DNA of 64,000 bases, taken from Opitutia bacterium (GTDB taxonomy: Bacteria; Verrucomicrobiota; Verrucomicrobiia; Opitutales; Opitutaceae). The notes beneath the pieces were generated by a model. It searched no databases. It had not been told where the DNA came from and saw only the letters and a program-made list of their open reading frames with translations. A program made the position numbers and the translations under genes. Position 1 is the stretch's first letter; every line of letters starts with the position of its first letter. The stretch is from positions 38,308 through 102,307 of the forward strand of contig PLOH01000142.1 of the NCBI GenBank assembly GCA_003142955.1. The letters are read 5' to 3'. This document shows positions 41,091-52,844 of the stretch, in pieces.

Positions 41091-41316
41091 GGGAGGTGAA
41101 GGGCGGGTTTGGGGAGTTTCCGATGGCAGGCCAAACTTGGATGATTGAATCGCCCTTCGCCCCACCTGTCTAGACTCCGAATAGACGGTCGCCGTCGGCA
41201 GCACGAATCTCGCCGCTGCCGGACGGTGGCGTTCGCTGGGCGAGGACAACGTGCACGGTTTTCATTTCTGGAGCTGTTTCGCAAAAAGAGTGGGCGAAAG
41301 TATAAGAACCGCTTGC

Positions 41317-41369
41317 ACGCAGAAAAGAACGGCTTATGGTCATTCCGTGTTCATCGGAATGTTCTGCGT
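41317..41369. promoter_or_regulatory. Nested stem-loop upstream of the c-type cytochrome gene
   Basis: Outer arms ACGCAGAA (41317-41324)/TTCTGCGT (41362-41369); inner arms CATTCCG/CGGAATG in 41341-41361. Confidence 0.45.
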
Positions 41370-41425
41370 GTCCATCAATGGATGCGCAGGCGCCCATAAC
41401 TAAACCTCGCCACTACGATTCAATT

Positions 41426-42100
41426 ATGAAGATTAAATGGCCGCTGATTTGCGGAATTTATGGCGCGTTGACCCTGTCAGCGCTTGGCACGGGAGTCGAC
41501 GCTGATGTCCCCTTTTCCTTTCGGATCGGCGAACGCAACTTGCCGGCGGGAAAATATTCGTTCGCTTACAACGAACTGGAGAATGCCGTGCAAGTCCGCG
41601 GCGGTGGAACGGAGGTCAATCTTCCTGTAAAGACACGATTGCATGGACCGACTGCCACGATGGATTTCGAGGGCACGCTCGTATTCGACCGGAAGGACGA
41701 GGTCCGCCTCCTTTCCGAAGTTTGGTTGCCCCAAAAGGACGGCTTTCAGGTTGGCTCCCTGCCCGATGCCCATACCCATATGGTTTTGAATATTGTGCAG
41801 CGACCGACGGAGGCGTTATCCGGTCCAAAGATTTTCCAGCAAACCTGCCAGGTTTGCCACGGTCCCGACGGAAAGGGCAATCCCACGGCCGACGAATTCT
41901 TTCACTATAAACTGCCACGTCTGAACTCGACCTATGTCCAAGGAAAGTCCGACGATGAGCTGCGCCAGATCATCTCCCACGGCAAGGGGCGGATGGATCC
42001 GGTTCGCCTGCAAGAAAACACGGGGGTCAGGCACTCGTTGCCCGCTTACGCAGTGGATCCGCTGATCGCCTACGTTCGGACTCTCGGGACCGCGCCTTGA
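41426..42100 (+). CDS. Secreted two-part protein with C-terminal c-type cytochrome domain
   Basis: Signal-peptide-like start MKIKWPLICGIYGALTLSALGTG; DVPFSFRIGERNLPAGKYSF N-terminal module; QTCQVCHGPDGKGN heme motif. Confidence 0.8.
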   Translation: MKIKWPLICGIYGALTLSALGTGVDADVPFSFRIGERNLPAGKYSFAYNELENAVQVRGGGTEVNLPVKTRLHGPTATMDFEGTLVFDRKDEVRLLSEVWLPQKDGFQVGSLPDAHTHMVLNIVQRPTEALSGPKIFQQTCQVCHGPDGKGNPTADEFFHYKLPRLNSTYVQGKSDDELRQIISHGKGRMDPVRLQENTGVRHSLPAYAVDPLIAYVRTLGTAP

Positions 42101-42229
42101 GGTCCGGGTTTTCAAGCCCCTGAGAAATCTGCGGGGAGCGGGCAGAGGGGACGACAACTTTGCCTTTATCGTCCCCTGAGCCTGGAAGTCTGCCGCCTTG
42201 GGGCGATCCGCGCCGGTGCGCCGGATTGA

Positions 42230-42348
42230 CTAGAGCGGTTTCAGAAAAAGTGTAGCTGCGAGCGCCAGCGAGTGGACGAACCATCCGCTCGCTGGCGCTC
42301 GCAGCTACTTTCGCGTTCTCGGCCACATTTCAATTTAAACCACTCTAG
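42230..42348. mobile_element. Nested palindromic MITE/REP-like element with 12-bp terminal inverted repeats
   Basis: Outer CTAGAGCGGTTT (42230-42241)/AAACCACTCTAG (42337-42348); inner GTAGCTGCGAGCGCCAGCGAGTGG (42252-42275)/CCGCTCGCTGGCGCTCGCAGCTAC (42285-42308). Confidence 0.82.
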
Positions 42349-42358
42349 AACGGGCCGG

Positions 42359-43213
42359 TTATTCGGTCTCCGCGAGCAGCGCGTCGAGATCGAGCGGTTG
42401 CGTACCCATCGCCACGCCGCCGTCGGCGGCACGCGGCCATTCCTCGCGGGGTCGGTCTCGGTAGAGTTCGACGCCGTTGCCGTCCGGGTCGTGCAGGTAG
42501 AGCGCCTCGCTTACGCCGTGATCAGCTGCACCGTCCAGCGGGACCTTGGCCCGCCGCAGGCGGCGCAAGGCATCGGCGAGCGTGGCGCGCGTCGGATAGA
42601 GGATGGCCACATGGTAGAGCCCGGTGGTGCCGGGCGCTGGAGGTTTTCCGCCGAGGCTCTCCCACGTGTTCAGGCCGATATGGTGATGGTAGCCTCCGGC
42701 CGAGATAAACGCGGCCTGCGGACCGAAGCGCTGCGTGAGTTCGAAGCCGAGCACGCCACAGTAGAAGTCGAGCGAGCGCTGGAGGTCAGCGACCTTCAGG
42801 TGGACATGTCCGATGCGGACCGCGGGATCGATGACGGGGGAATTGGACTGAACCATGGACGGCAGGATGTCCGCTTGCCCGCGAAAGGCAAAAGCTCCGG
42901 TCAAGTGCGAGGCGGGAAAACGAGGTTCCGCTCCGGGTATCTGGTGCAGTGCCCCCAAGACGTCGCGGATCTCGAAGTCATCCGGGAAGCGGTTGCTGAA
43001 GTCCGGCATCAGTTGGCCTTCGTTCTGATGCAGATTGGACGCGGCCAGACCCAGGAACCGGAACGGGCGGGCGCCTTCATAGAGAGCGCCATCGCGCCGG
43101 ACAATGATAGGCCACGCATCTTGGTTTACCGTCGGCATCGCTCTGGAGCTGGAAGGCAGGGCGCCGATAACCGACACGACACTGAGGAGAAGAGGGCAAA
43201 GGGTTCGAGCCAT
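42359..43213 (-). CDS. In-frame fusion: secreted GH5/mannanase-like N-terminal fragment (43213 to about 42940) plus complete VOC/glyoxalase domain (internal ATG at 42856)
   Basis: N-terminus MARTLCPLLLSVVSVIGALPSSSRA + IVRRDGALYEGARPFRFLGLAASNLHQNEGQLMPDFSNRFPDDFEIRDVLGAL; C-terminus IGHVHLKVADLQRSLDFYCGVLGFELTQRFG...HHHIGLNTWES...LHDPDGNGVELYRDRP. Confidence 0.75.
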   Translation of the reverse strand: MARTLCPLLLSVVSVIGALPSSSRAMPTVNQDAWPIIVRRDGALYEGARPFRFLGLAASNLHQNEGQLMPDFSNRFPDDFEIRDVLGALHQIPGAEPRFPASHLTGAFAFRGQADILPSMVQSNSPVIDPAVRIGHVHLKVADLQRSLDFYCGVLGFELTQRFGPQAAFISAGGYHHHIGLNTWESLGGKPPAPGTTGLYHVAILYPTRATLADALRRLRRAKVPLDGAADHGVSEALYLHDPDGNGVELYRDRPREEWPRAADGGVAMGTQPLDLDALLAETE

Positions 43214-43284
43214 GACCGCAGGCGAACATGGTGGTCGGGTCGCGGCTGGCGAACCGGATTTTCCGGGGCGGTGATCATCCAATT

Positions 43285-43342
43285 GTGGGAGCGAGTTTAC
43301 CCGCGATTTCCTGGGGGAATTCGCCTGCCTGCAGGCTCCTCC
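43285..43342. repeat. REPIN-like doublet (degenerate copy)
   Basis: GTGGGAGCGAGTTTACCCGCGA ... TCGCCTGCCTGCAGGCTCCTCC; same layout as 49594-49651. Confidence 0.8.
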
Positions 43343-43372
43343 TCGATTTTTCGAGCCCGGGTTTGTCCTGAC

Positions 43373-45724
43373 CTAGGATCCGGGCCCGCTCAGGAAGCGC
43401 TCCAACGCCTCATCGACGCTAAGGTCGGTGTACTGGTAATTGCGCGGCGCAATTTTCGCCGTCTGGCTGAAGCGCCACAACAAAGCGGAGGGGAAGGCCA
43501 CGCGATAGATGCAGTCCGCCTGGAGCTCTGAGGCCTTGATCTCGGAGGTCGTGCAGAGCATCAGGGGAGACCCTCCGCTCACGGCAAAACTCCGGGCGGC
43601 ATCCGCCAACTCAGCGCCCGACATATCGGCGACTCCGATCGGACTGAAATAATACAGCAGGGTGATGTCGGCCACGCGGGTCTGGCCCGAGAGGGCGAAG
43701 GCTCCCGCGGGGGGTTCAAGAGCTCCGATCGTCCCCAGATCCGCGCCGGCGGCCTGGCGGAGCGCGCCGCCCATCGCGACCGCAAAGTCCGTCTGCGTCT
43801 TGATCGAAGAGGGAAGCAGCGGCGATCGGGCGCGATCGGGCGCCCAGCGCCAGCGGCTGTCGAAGCTGCGCGCGGCCACAATGGTGGAACCCGTGGCATC
43901 CATCACGAGCAGGTCGGCGGCGCAAGTGCCGCCGTTGATGTCTTCGTTGCCGCCACCCAACAGGGTCGGAATCGCGGACTTGGCGGCGTAGGTCCCTGGG
44001 TCGTGCGATGCGACCCAGAATACCAGGCGCTCCGGAGCGAGCGGATTGTAGTATAACAGGCCCAGGGCGAGATGCGTTCCCGGAAACTCCACGCCATCGT
44101 TGCAGGTGACGGCCTGGTTGGCGAACCGCACCGGCAGGCGCCCGGCGAGGCGGGCCACCACGGTGTTCTGCTCGGCCGTACCGATGAGCACGAGGTGACA
44201 GCGCGCGAGGTCGGCTTCGGTGACCGCGGTGTCTGCCCTGGTATTCAACTGGCCGTAAAGATTCTGAGTGTGCGGCACGCCATCGGTGCCCTTGTCGTCG
44301 CTGTCATCCGCCCAGGCGGGATTCGCGCTCTTGCTCGCCGCTTCGGCGGCGGCTCGCATCGCTTCGCGTTCGGCGGGGCTGCCTTGGGTGCCGTAAACGA
44401 TCAGCAGCGGCTCGCCCTCGTAGAGAAGGAGGGCGCTGCCGGGGGTATGCAGGCAGAACGGCGCCGGCTCGGTCTTCGGCTCGAAGCCCCAGCCCCTCTC
44501 GTCGCGGGCCAGAACCACGGTGTCGGGCAGCGGCGCCGGCAGCGTGATCGGTACCGACCCGTTCACGGCCACGTGCAAGGGTTGGGCGGGATCGAAGGGC
44601 GATTCCACCAGGCGGAGGCGCAGGCTGGTGACATTCGTCAACTCAGCGAAGAGAGAATTGCGGTCGCCGGCGGTGAGAACGAACCGGGCCGGCTTGGGGG
44701 CCGCGCCCCACTCAACAATCTCGCCCCACCAGCCGCGCACGGCCCCTCCATCGACGGCCGTGTAGTCGATGCGCCGCACTGTGCGCGAGGCGGGCCGCAC
44801 CTGGAGCAACTCCCAGGCGGCGCCCCGCTCATTGCCTTCTTTGTAGTCCCAGGCCGCGTGACCATAGCCGTTGGTCTCGTCGAGAATCGCCTGGCCGCCG
44901 AGTTCGCGCAGGCGGGCGAGCGGCCCCCGATCGTGGAGGACGGACACGATCCAGTCGTCGGCGCTGTGGGTGGCATAGATCGGGAGGGTGATGAGATTGG
45001 CCACCGGCAGGTTGCTGGCATAGCCGCAGGTCGGTCGACCGGAGGCGAAGCGGTGCGGATAGCGCGCGCCCAGCCGATAGGTGCCGCCGCCGCCCATGCT
45101 GCCTCCGTTGAGGTGGACGCGGTCGGGGTCGATGGCCCAGTGCGCCTGCACATATTCAATGACGTCCATCACGTCTGCCTCGGATAAGGCCCAATAATCG
45201 CCGCCACGTCCCCGCCCGAGGACTGAAAGATCAAACGATCCCGGGTAAGATGCCATCTCGGTTGCATGTTCGAGATGGTTGCCGGAGTAGCCGTGCAGGT
45301 AGACGGAAAGCGCTGCGGGATGGGCCGGGTCGTAATCCGTCGGGATCGCCATCTTGAACGGCTGGCCGGAATCGTCGACGCGGGATTCGTAGGCCCATTC
45401 CTGGACTCCCCGCAGCTTGGCCAGCAGATCGGAATCAGCCGTGATCTGCCGTACCCAATCGTCCAGCCGGCGGGCCTTCTCCATTGCTTCCGTGCTGGCC
45501 GCGCCATGGCGCCCCACCGCCGTCTCGGCCTCAAACCGCAGATACTTGATCCAACCGCGATAGGGGGCGAGATCCGCCCGGGCGAGGGCCGCGTCCGCGC
45601 GCGCACCGGCTTCGGCGAAGACGGCGGGGATTGGATTGGGGGCGCCGGGGTGGTCAGCGACAGCCGCGTCGGTGGCGGTAAGTCGGGAATTCACAAGCAA
45701 CAGGTTGGCGGCAGCGTCAGGCAA
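43373..45724 (-). CDS. Alpha/beta-hydrolase (prolyl-oligopeptidase/esterase-like) large protein, possibly 5'-truncated
   Basis: PAALSVYLHGYSGNHLEHA; VHLNGGSMGGGGTYRLGARYPHRFA; HSADDWIVSV; HAAWDYKEGNERGAAWE. Confidence 0.75.
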   Translation of the reverse strand: MPDAAANLLLVNSRLTATDAAVADHPGAPNPIPAVFAEAGARADAALARADLAPYRGWIKYLRFEAETAVGRHGAASTEAMEKARRLDDWVRQITADSDLLAKLRGVQEWAYESRVDDSGQPFKMAIPTDYDPAHPAALSVYLHGYSGNHLEHATEMASYPGSFDLSVLGRGRGGDYWALSEADVMDVIEYVQAHWAIDPDRVHLNGGSMGGGGTYRLGARYPHRFASGRPTCGYASNLPVANLITLPIYATHSADDWIVSVLHDRGPLARLRELGGQAILDETNGYGHAAWDYKEGNERGAAWELLQVRPASRTVRRIDYTAVDGGAVRGWWGEIVEWGAAPKPARFVLTAGDRNSLFAELTNVTSLRLRLVESPFDPAQPLHVAVNGSVPITLPAPLPDTVVLARDERGWGFEPKTEPAPFCLHTPGSALLLYEGEPLLIVYGTQGSPAEREAMRAAAEAASKSANPAWADDSDDKGTDGVPHTQNLYGQLNTRADTAVTEADLARCHLVLIGTAEQNTVVARLAGRLPVRFANQAVTCNDGVEFPGTHLALGLLYYNPLAPERLVFWVASHDPGTYAAKSAIPTLLGGGNEDINGGTCAADLLVMDATGSTIVAARSFDSRWRWAPDRARSPLLPSSIKTQTDFAVAMGGALRQAAGADLGTIGALEPPAGAFALSGQTRVADITLLYYFSPIGVADMSGAELADAARSFAVSGGSPLMLCTTSEIKASELQADCIYRVAFPSALLWRFSQTAKIAPRNYQYTDLSVDEALERFLSGPGS

Positions 45725-45746
45725 GGAAGCGGTTAGACGTGAAAAT

Positions 45747-45877
45747 GCCTAGAGGCTGTCCGAAAACTGCCAGGATTTGGAGGGCGGCGCGCCGTCGCCG
45801 CCAATTTTCTGAGGTGCGCTGACAGCGCAGCGCCCTCCACCGGAAAGCGCAACGGAGTTTGCGGACAGCTTCTAGGC
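45747..45877. mobile_element. MITE-like element, 131 bp, with 21-bp terminal inverted repeats and an inner palindrome
   Basis: GCCTAGAGGCTGTCCGAAAAC (45747-45767) vs reverse complement of 45857-45877 GCCTAGAAGCTGTCCGCAAAC; inner GGAGGGCGGCGCGCCGTC/GACAGCGCAGCGCCCTCC. Confidence 0.85.
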
Positions 45878-45928
45878 AGGACGCAGGGGTGACAAAGCGA
45901 GCCATGGCGATGGGGCAATGGCCGTGGA

Positions 45929-47725
45929 TCATTCCCAGCCGATCGGGCGTCCCTTGTTCTGCTCTTCGAGCCAGGACTGCAGCGGCCGGAAGTACTCGAC
46001 CATGGCGCGGGTGGAAATGTCTTCGCCGGTGGCATCGCGCAGCACTTTGCGCCAGTCCTGGGTGGCGCCCTTTTCCATGATGCTCTTTAGAAATGCCCCG
46101 ACCTGCGGATTGCCGGTGTAATTGCAGCGTTGCGGCGGCTGGTGCAGGATCCGGCGGGCGATGTAATCGTGCAGCTGAAAGCGGACGACCGTGGCAAAGG
46201 CATAGTTCGGGTAGTAGCAGGGAGTGTCGTTGATGTGCGTCTTGGTCGCGGCGTCACACCATTTCTCGCCGCGCGGCGAGGGTGGCTCGATGCCCTGGAA
46301 GTCACGAACGTATTTCCACCAGCGGGCGTTCCACTGATCGGTGGGCAGATTGCCAGCGTAGATATCGGATTCCCAGTGGGTCATCGTGCCCGAAGCCCAG
46401 TACATGAAGGGGATCGAGCTGGACAACGCGTCGTTGAGCAAAAACGCGATTTCGTCGGCCTTGAAGTCGGCGGGCAGCACGCCGACTTGCTGGAGATAGG
46501 GCACCTGGGCGGCGGCCAGCTCGCCGAGCTCGGCCATGCCTTCATGGAAACCGGGATTGGCCGAGTCGCGCAGCAGCGGCGGCACGCCGGGGCGCGTGTA
46601 GGACATGAAGTAATGGCCGTGGCCGAGCTCGTGATGCGCGGTGCTGAACCACTCCTGGTTGGGCTCGACGCTCATCAGTGCGCGGATGTCGGTGTTGAGG
46701 TCGATGTGCCAGCAAGAACCGTGGGTGTTCTTCTTGCGGGTGCTGTTGACCGGCAGCGCGTACAGGTCGGAGTTCTGCCAGAAACCCGGAGGCAGCGGCG
46801 CAAACCCGATGCTGGTCCAAAAGCGTTCGGCGCTCTGCACGACCCACTCGGCGGAACGGCCCTTGAAATAGGGGCTGAGGTCGGCCGCTTCGACCAACCC
46901 CGTCCATTCCTGGCCCCAACGGTTGTTGATCCAATGCGCCGGAATGAACTTCGGCACCGGTTGTCCGTATTTCTTGGCGAGCGCGTATTTCGTCCAGGTG
47001 TGCAGCTGCAGATAAAGCGGACGCAGCTCGCGCATGAAGTCGTCGTTCATTTTCACCATGTCCTCCGCCGTCATGCCATAGGCGGCCATCTGTAAGGTGA
47101 AATAATCGGCGTGGCCCAGCTCATGGGCGACGCCGTTGCGGAGGTCGCGCAACTTGATCAAGCCCGGCTTGAGGGCGGGCCCCGATTCCTTCGAAGCTTC
47201 CCAGACGGCCCGGCGCTCGGCCAGGTCGCCGGTCGTTTCAAGAAGATCGTCAATCTGATTCGCGGTGACCGGCTTGCCGTGCAGTTTGAATTCAAAGCTG
47301 TTGAGGACGGACGCCTGCTGCGTCTCGGCGGCGACGCGCGCGGCGACGAGGCCGGGGTTGGTCATCGGCCCCTCGGCCGCATTACGGAGCGCCCGTTCCA
47401 ACTCGCGCACCGTGAGTGGGTCGAGCTCGGAGCGGAAAGCGAGAAGGGCGCGGGCTTCGTCGATGAGCGCCGGGTTGCCGTTGAACGCGGCGTAGGCTTT
47501 GCCGGCGACCTCGGACGCGGCGTCATGGGCCGGCGTGACGTCGGTGGAGGCGGTCCATTGTGCTTCTTGCTCAACGCGGTAGAGCGCCTGGTAGCCCGCG
47601 TTGACGAGTGCAAGGAAACGGTCGGCCCGCTCCTGGGCGGGCGTGGCGGCCTGGGCCAGACCGGCCGCCAGACTGACAGCAGCGCCGGTCAAAAAGAAAC
47701 CGGCCAGGGAAACGATGTTACGCAT
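45929..47725 (-). CDS. M2 family (ACE-like) peptidyl-dipeptidase
   Basis: Signal-peptide-like MRNIVSLAGFFLTGAAVSLAAGLAQA; FSTAHHELGHGHYFMSYTRPGVPPLLRDSANPGFHEGMAELG (HExxH + E). Confidence 0.92.
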   Translation of the reverse strand: MRNIVSLAGFFLTGAAVSLAAGLAQAATPAQERADRFLALVNAGYQALYRVEQEAQWTASTDVTPAHDAASEVAGKAYAAFNGNPALIDEARALLAFRSELDPLTVRELERALRNAAEGPMTNPGLVAARVAAETQQASVLNSFEFKLHGKPVTANQIDDLLETTGDLAERRAVWEASKESGPALKPGLIKLRDLRNGVAHELGHADYFTLQMAAYGMTAEDMVKMNDDFMRELRPLYLQLHTWTKYALAKKYGQPVPKFIPAHWINNRWGQEWTGLVEAADLSPYFKGRSAEWVVQSAERFWTSIGFAPLPPGFWQNSDLYALPVNSTRKKNTHGSCWHIDLNTDIRALMSVEPNQEWFSTAHHELGHGHYFMSYTRPGVPPLLRDSANPGFHEGMAELGELAAAQVPYLQQVGVLPADFKADEIAFLLNDALSSSIPFMYWASGTMTHWESDIYAGNLPTDQWNARWWKYVRDFQGIEPPSPRGEKWCDAATKTHINDTPCYYPNYAFATVVRFQLHDYIARRILHQPPQRCNYTGNPQVGAFLKSIMEKGATQDWRKVLRDATGEDISTRAMVEYFRPLQSWLEEQNKGRPIGWE

Positions 47726-47971
47726 GCGCCCATCGTGGCCCGTTCGGGGTGGCGGACAAGAAAAAGACCGCAAAGGATTCTGGCGGACCTGCGTCCTGCC
47801 AGAATCCTTACGGGAGGGGATTCGCCTTAGGAAATGCCGACGGCAACCGATTGATTGAAGACATAACATGCAGACTGCGCTCGAGTCGCATGGCTGGAGA
47901 CCCGGGCTTCGGGCCCCCTCCTCCGTGTCGTTTCAGGGCGGGCCGGACCTATTTATCAATCCATTCCTGTC

Positions 47972-49564
47972 ATGAAAAACTGGACCATCGCCCGAAGGAT
48001 CATCGTTGGTGGTGCGAGCATTATCGTCCTGCTGATCGTGGTGGCGGTCACCGCGGTCGTCAGCCTGCGGCAGATCACCAAGGAGGCCGTATCGATCAAG
48101 GAGAACTCCATACCGGGCCTGAGCGAGAGCAGCACGATGAACATCGTTCTCGCGGAGGGCGTTATCTGCGCCATCCTCGCCGGCGAGGCGCCCAATAACG
48201 AGGAGCGCGAGACCTTCCTGAAGCAACTGGATGACCTGACGGCAACCAGCAACGTGGCGTTCGATGCCTATGCCAAGCGGATCATCGATTCGGAGGACCG
48301 GGAGAATTTCCGCATCCTGACCGAGAAGCGCGCAGCTTTCCGCAAGATCCGGGCCGATTTCGTCGCCCTCGTCCGCGCCGACAAGGACGCGGAGGCAAAC
48401 AAGCTCCTCCACGACGTCCTGGTCCCGGCCCAGATGGAGTATTCCAAGGCCGGGGACGTTCTGGTCAATTACAACCTGCGCCTGGCCAAACAGTCGTCGG
48501 AGGAAATCGTCAACAACACGGCTGCCACGATCTGGACGGTTGCGACCGTTGCCGTGTTGGCGTTGCTGGCCGGTGTCGCTTTTGGCGTCGTGGTCATCCG
48601 TAGCGTGAGCAAGAAACTGCGTTCGCTCGGCCGGGCGCTGGGCAGCGGCGCGGATCAGGTGACCTGTGCCGCCTCGCAGGTTTCCACATCCAGCCAGTCG
48701 CTCGCGCAGGGCGCCAGCGAACAGGCCGCCTCGCTCGAGGAAACCAGCGCTTCGCTTGAAGAAATGTCCGGCATGACCAACCGAAACGCCGAAAACGCCA
48801 CCAAGGCCAATGAACTTGCCCGGCAGGCCCGCCAGGCGGCTGATGCCGGCGCCGGCGACATGCAGGCCATGAGCGCCGCGATGAATGATATCAAGATGTC
48901 CAGCGACGACATTGCCAAGATCATCAAGACCATCGACGAGATCGCATTCCAGACCAACATTCTGGCCCTCAATGCGGCGGTCGAGGCCGCCCGGGCCGGC
49001 GAGGCGGCCATGGGCTTCGCGGTCGTGGCCGAAGAGGTGCGCAGCCTCGCCCAGCGCAGCGCCCAGGCCGCGCGCGAAACCGCCGACAAAATCGAAGGGG
49101 CCATCACCAAGACCGGGCAGGGAGTGCAGATCACGGAAAAGGTGGCGAAAAGCCTGAGCGAGATTGTGGACAAGGCCCGGCAGGTTGATCAATTGGTGGC
49201 GGAGGTCTGCACGGCCAGCCGCGAGCAAAGCCAAGGCGTGCGTCAGATCACGGCAGCGGTCACGCAAATGGACAAGGTTGTCCAATCCAATGCCGCGAGC
49301 GCGGAGGAAAGCGCCAGTGCCGCCGAGGAACTCAATGCCCAGTCTCACGCGTTGCGGGAAGCCGTGGGCGAGTTGCTCGGACTGGTCGGTGGGCGTGATT
49401 CCGGCGAGGCTGGCGAGCAAAGCGGGGGCCGTGGAGGGAAGACCGCCAGAACCCCGTTGATCGCGCAGGCGTCGTCGCAACGCCGTGGACCGGCCGGGGA
49501 GAAAAGAGCCTCGACCTTTACGATGTCCGAAGCCGGCCATGGCAGCAATGGCGACGCCGGATAA
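47972..49564 (+). CDS. Methyl-accepting chemotaxis protein
   Basis: N-terminal TM + 4HB-like region; IIKTIDEIAFQTNILALNAAVEAARAGEAAMGFAVVAEEVRSLAQRSAQAARET signalling hairpin. Confidence 0.95.
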   Translation: MKNWTIARRIIVGGASIIVLLIVVAVTAVVSLRQITKEAVSIKENSIPGLSESSTMNIVLAEGVICAILAGEAPNNEERETFLKQLDDLTATSNVAFDAYAKRIIDSEDRENFRILTEKRAAFRKIRADFVALVRADKDAEANKLLHDVLVPAQMEYSKAGDVLVNYNLRLAKQSSEEIVNNTAATIWTVATVAVLALLAGVAFGVVVIRSVSKKLRSLGRALGSGADQVTCAASQVSTSSQSLAQGASEQAASLEETSASLEEMSGMTNRNAENATKANELARQARQAADAGAGDMQAMSAAMNDIKMSSDDIAKIIKTIDEIAFQTNILALNAAVEAARAGEAAMGFAVVAEEVRSLAQRSAQAARETADKIEGAITKTGQGVQITEKVAKSLSEIVDKARQVDQLVAEVCTASREQSQGVRQITAAVTQMDKVVQSNAASAEESASAAEELNAQSHALREAVGELLGLVGGRDSGEAGEQSGGRGGKTARTPLIAQASSQRRGPAGEKRASTFTMSEAGHGSNGDAG

Positions 49565-49593
49565 AGCGGGCCGATGCCGCATTTGTGCAAATT

Positions 49594-49651
49594 GTAGGAG
49601 CGAGCTTGCTCGCGATTCCGAATGAAAAGTCGCCTGTAAGCAGGCTCCTAC
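49594..49651. repeat. REPIN-like doublet of the GTAGGAGC...GCGA family
   Basis: GTAGGAGCGAGCTTGCTCGCGA (49594-49615) and the reverse complement of 49630-49651, GTAGGAGCCTGCTTACAGGCGA; each half also folds on itself. Confidence 0.88.
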
Positions 49652-49706
49652 ACCGGTCACCCGATTGCCTCATTGTCCGGCACCCGTTCGACGCACGGAT
49701 TCCAAC

Positions 49707-49742
49707 AAAAAAAGCCCCGCGCCGGTGAGGGCGCAGGGCTTT
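49707..49742 (-). terminator. Rho-independent terminator downstream of ppdK
   Basis: Minus strand AAAGCCCTGCGCC-CTCACC-GGCGCGGGGCTTTTTTT; GC stem plus T tract just after the ppdK stop. Confidence 0.85.
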
Positions 49743-49750
49743 GTAATGGG

Positions 49751-49773
49751 TCGCCTGCCAGCAGGCTTCCTAC
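49751..49773. repeat. Single REP half of the 49594-49651 family
   Basis: TCGCCTGCCAGCAGGCTTCCTAC, about 100 bp from the full doublet. Confidence 0.7.
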
Positions 49774-49783
49774 AAGAGCGTGA

Positions 49784-52564
<2,781 letters not shown>

Positions 52565-52844
52565 TTTGGATTGAGTAAGTTGTGTGCCTCAAACGAGCAC
52601 GGTTCTCACACGCATGAAGCACGCATCGGAATACCGAGGAGGGATGTGTGTCAACGTCGGAGAGGGGAAGAGTCTGAAATGGGCGGCCATCCCGACGACC
52701 AGCCGCCGGTTTGGCTGGATTTGCCGGTCGGGTGAAATATCTTCCAAATCCAGATTGAATAAGCAGATCCGTCGATTTGATACCGCTGAAGACACTGTAA
52801 CCGGCCCATAGATCGCCCGTCATGTATCGAACTACCTAAGTCCT

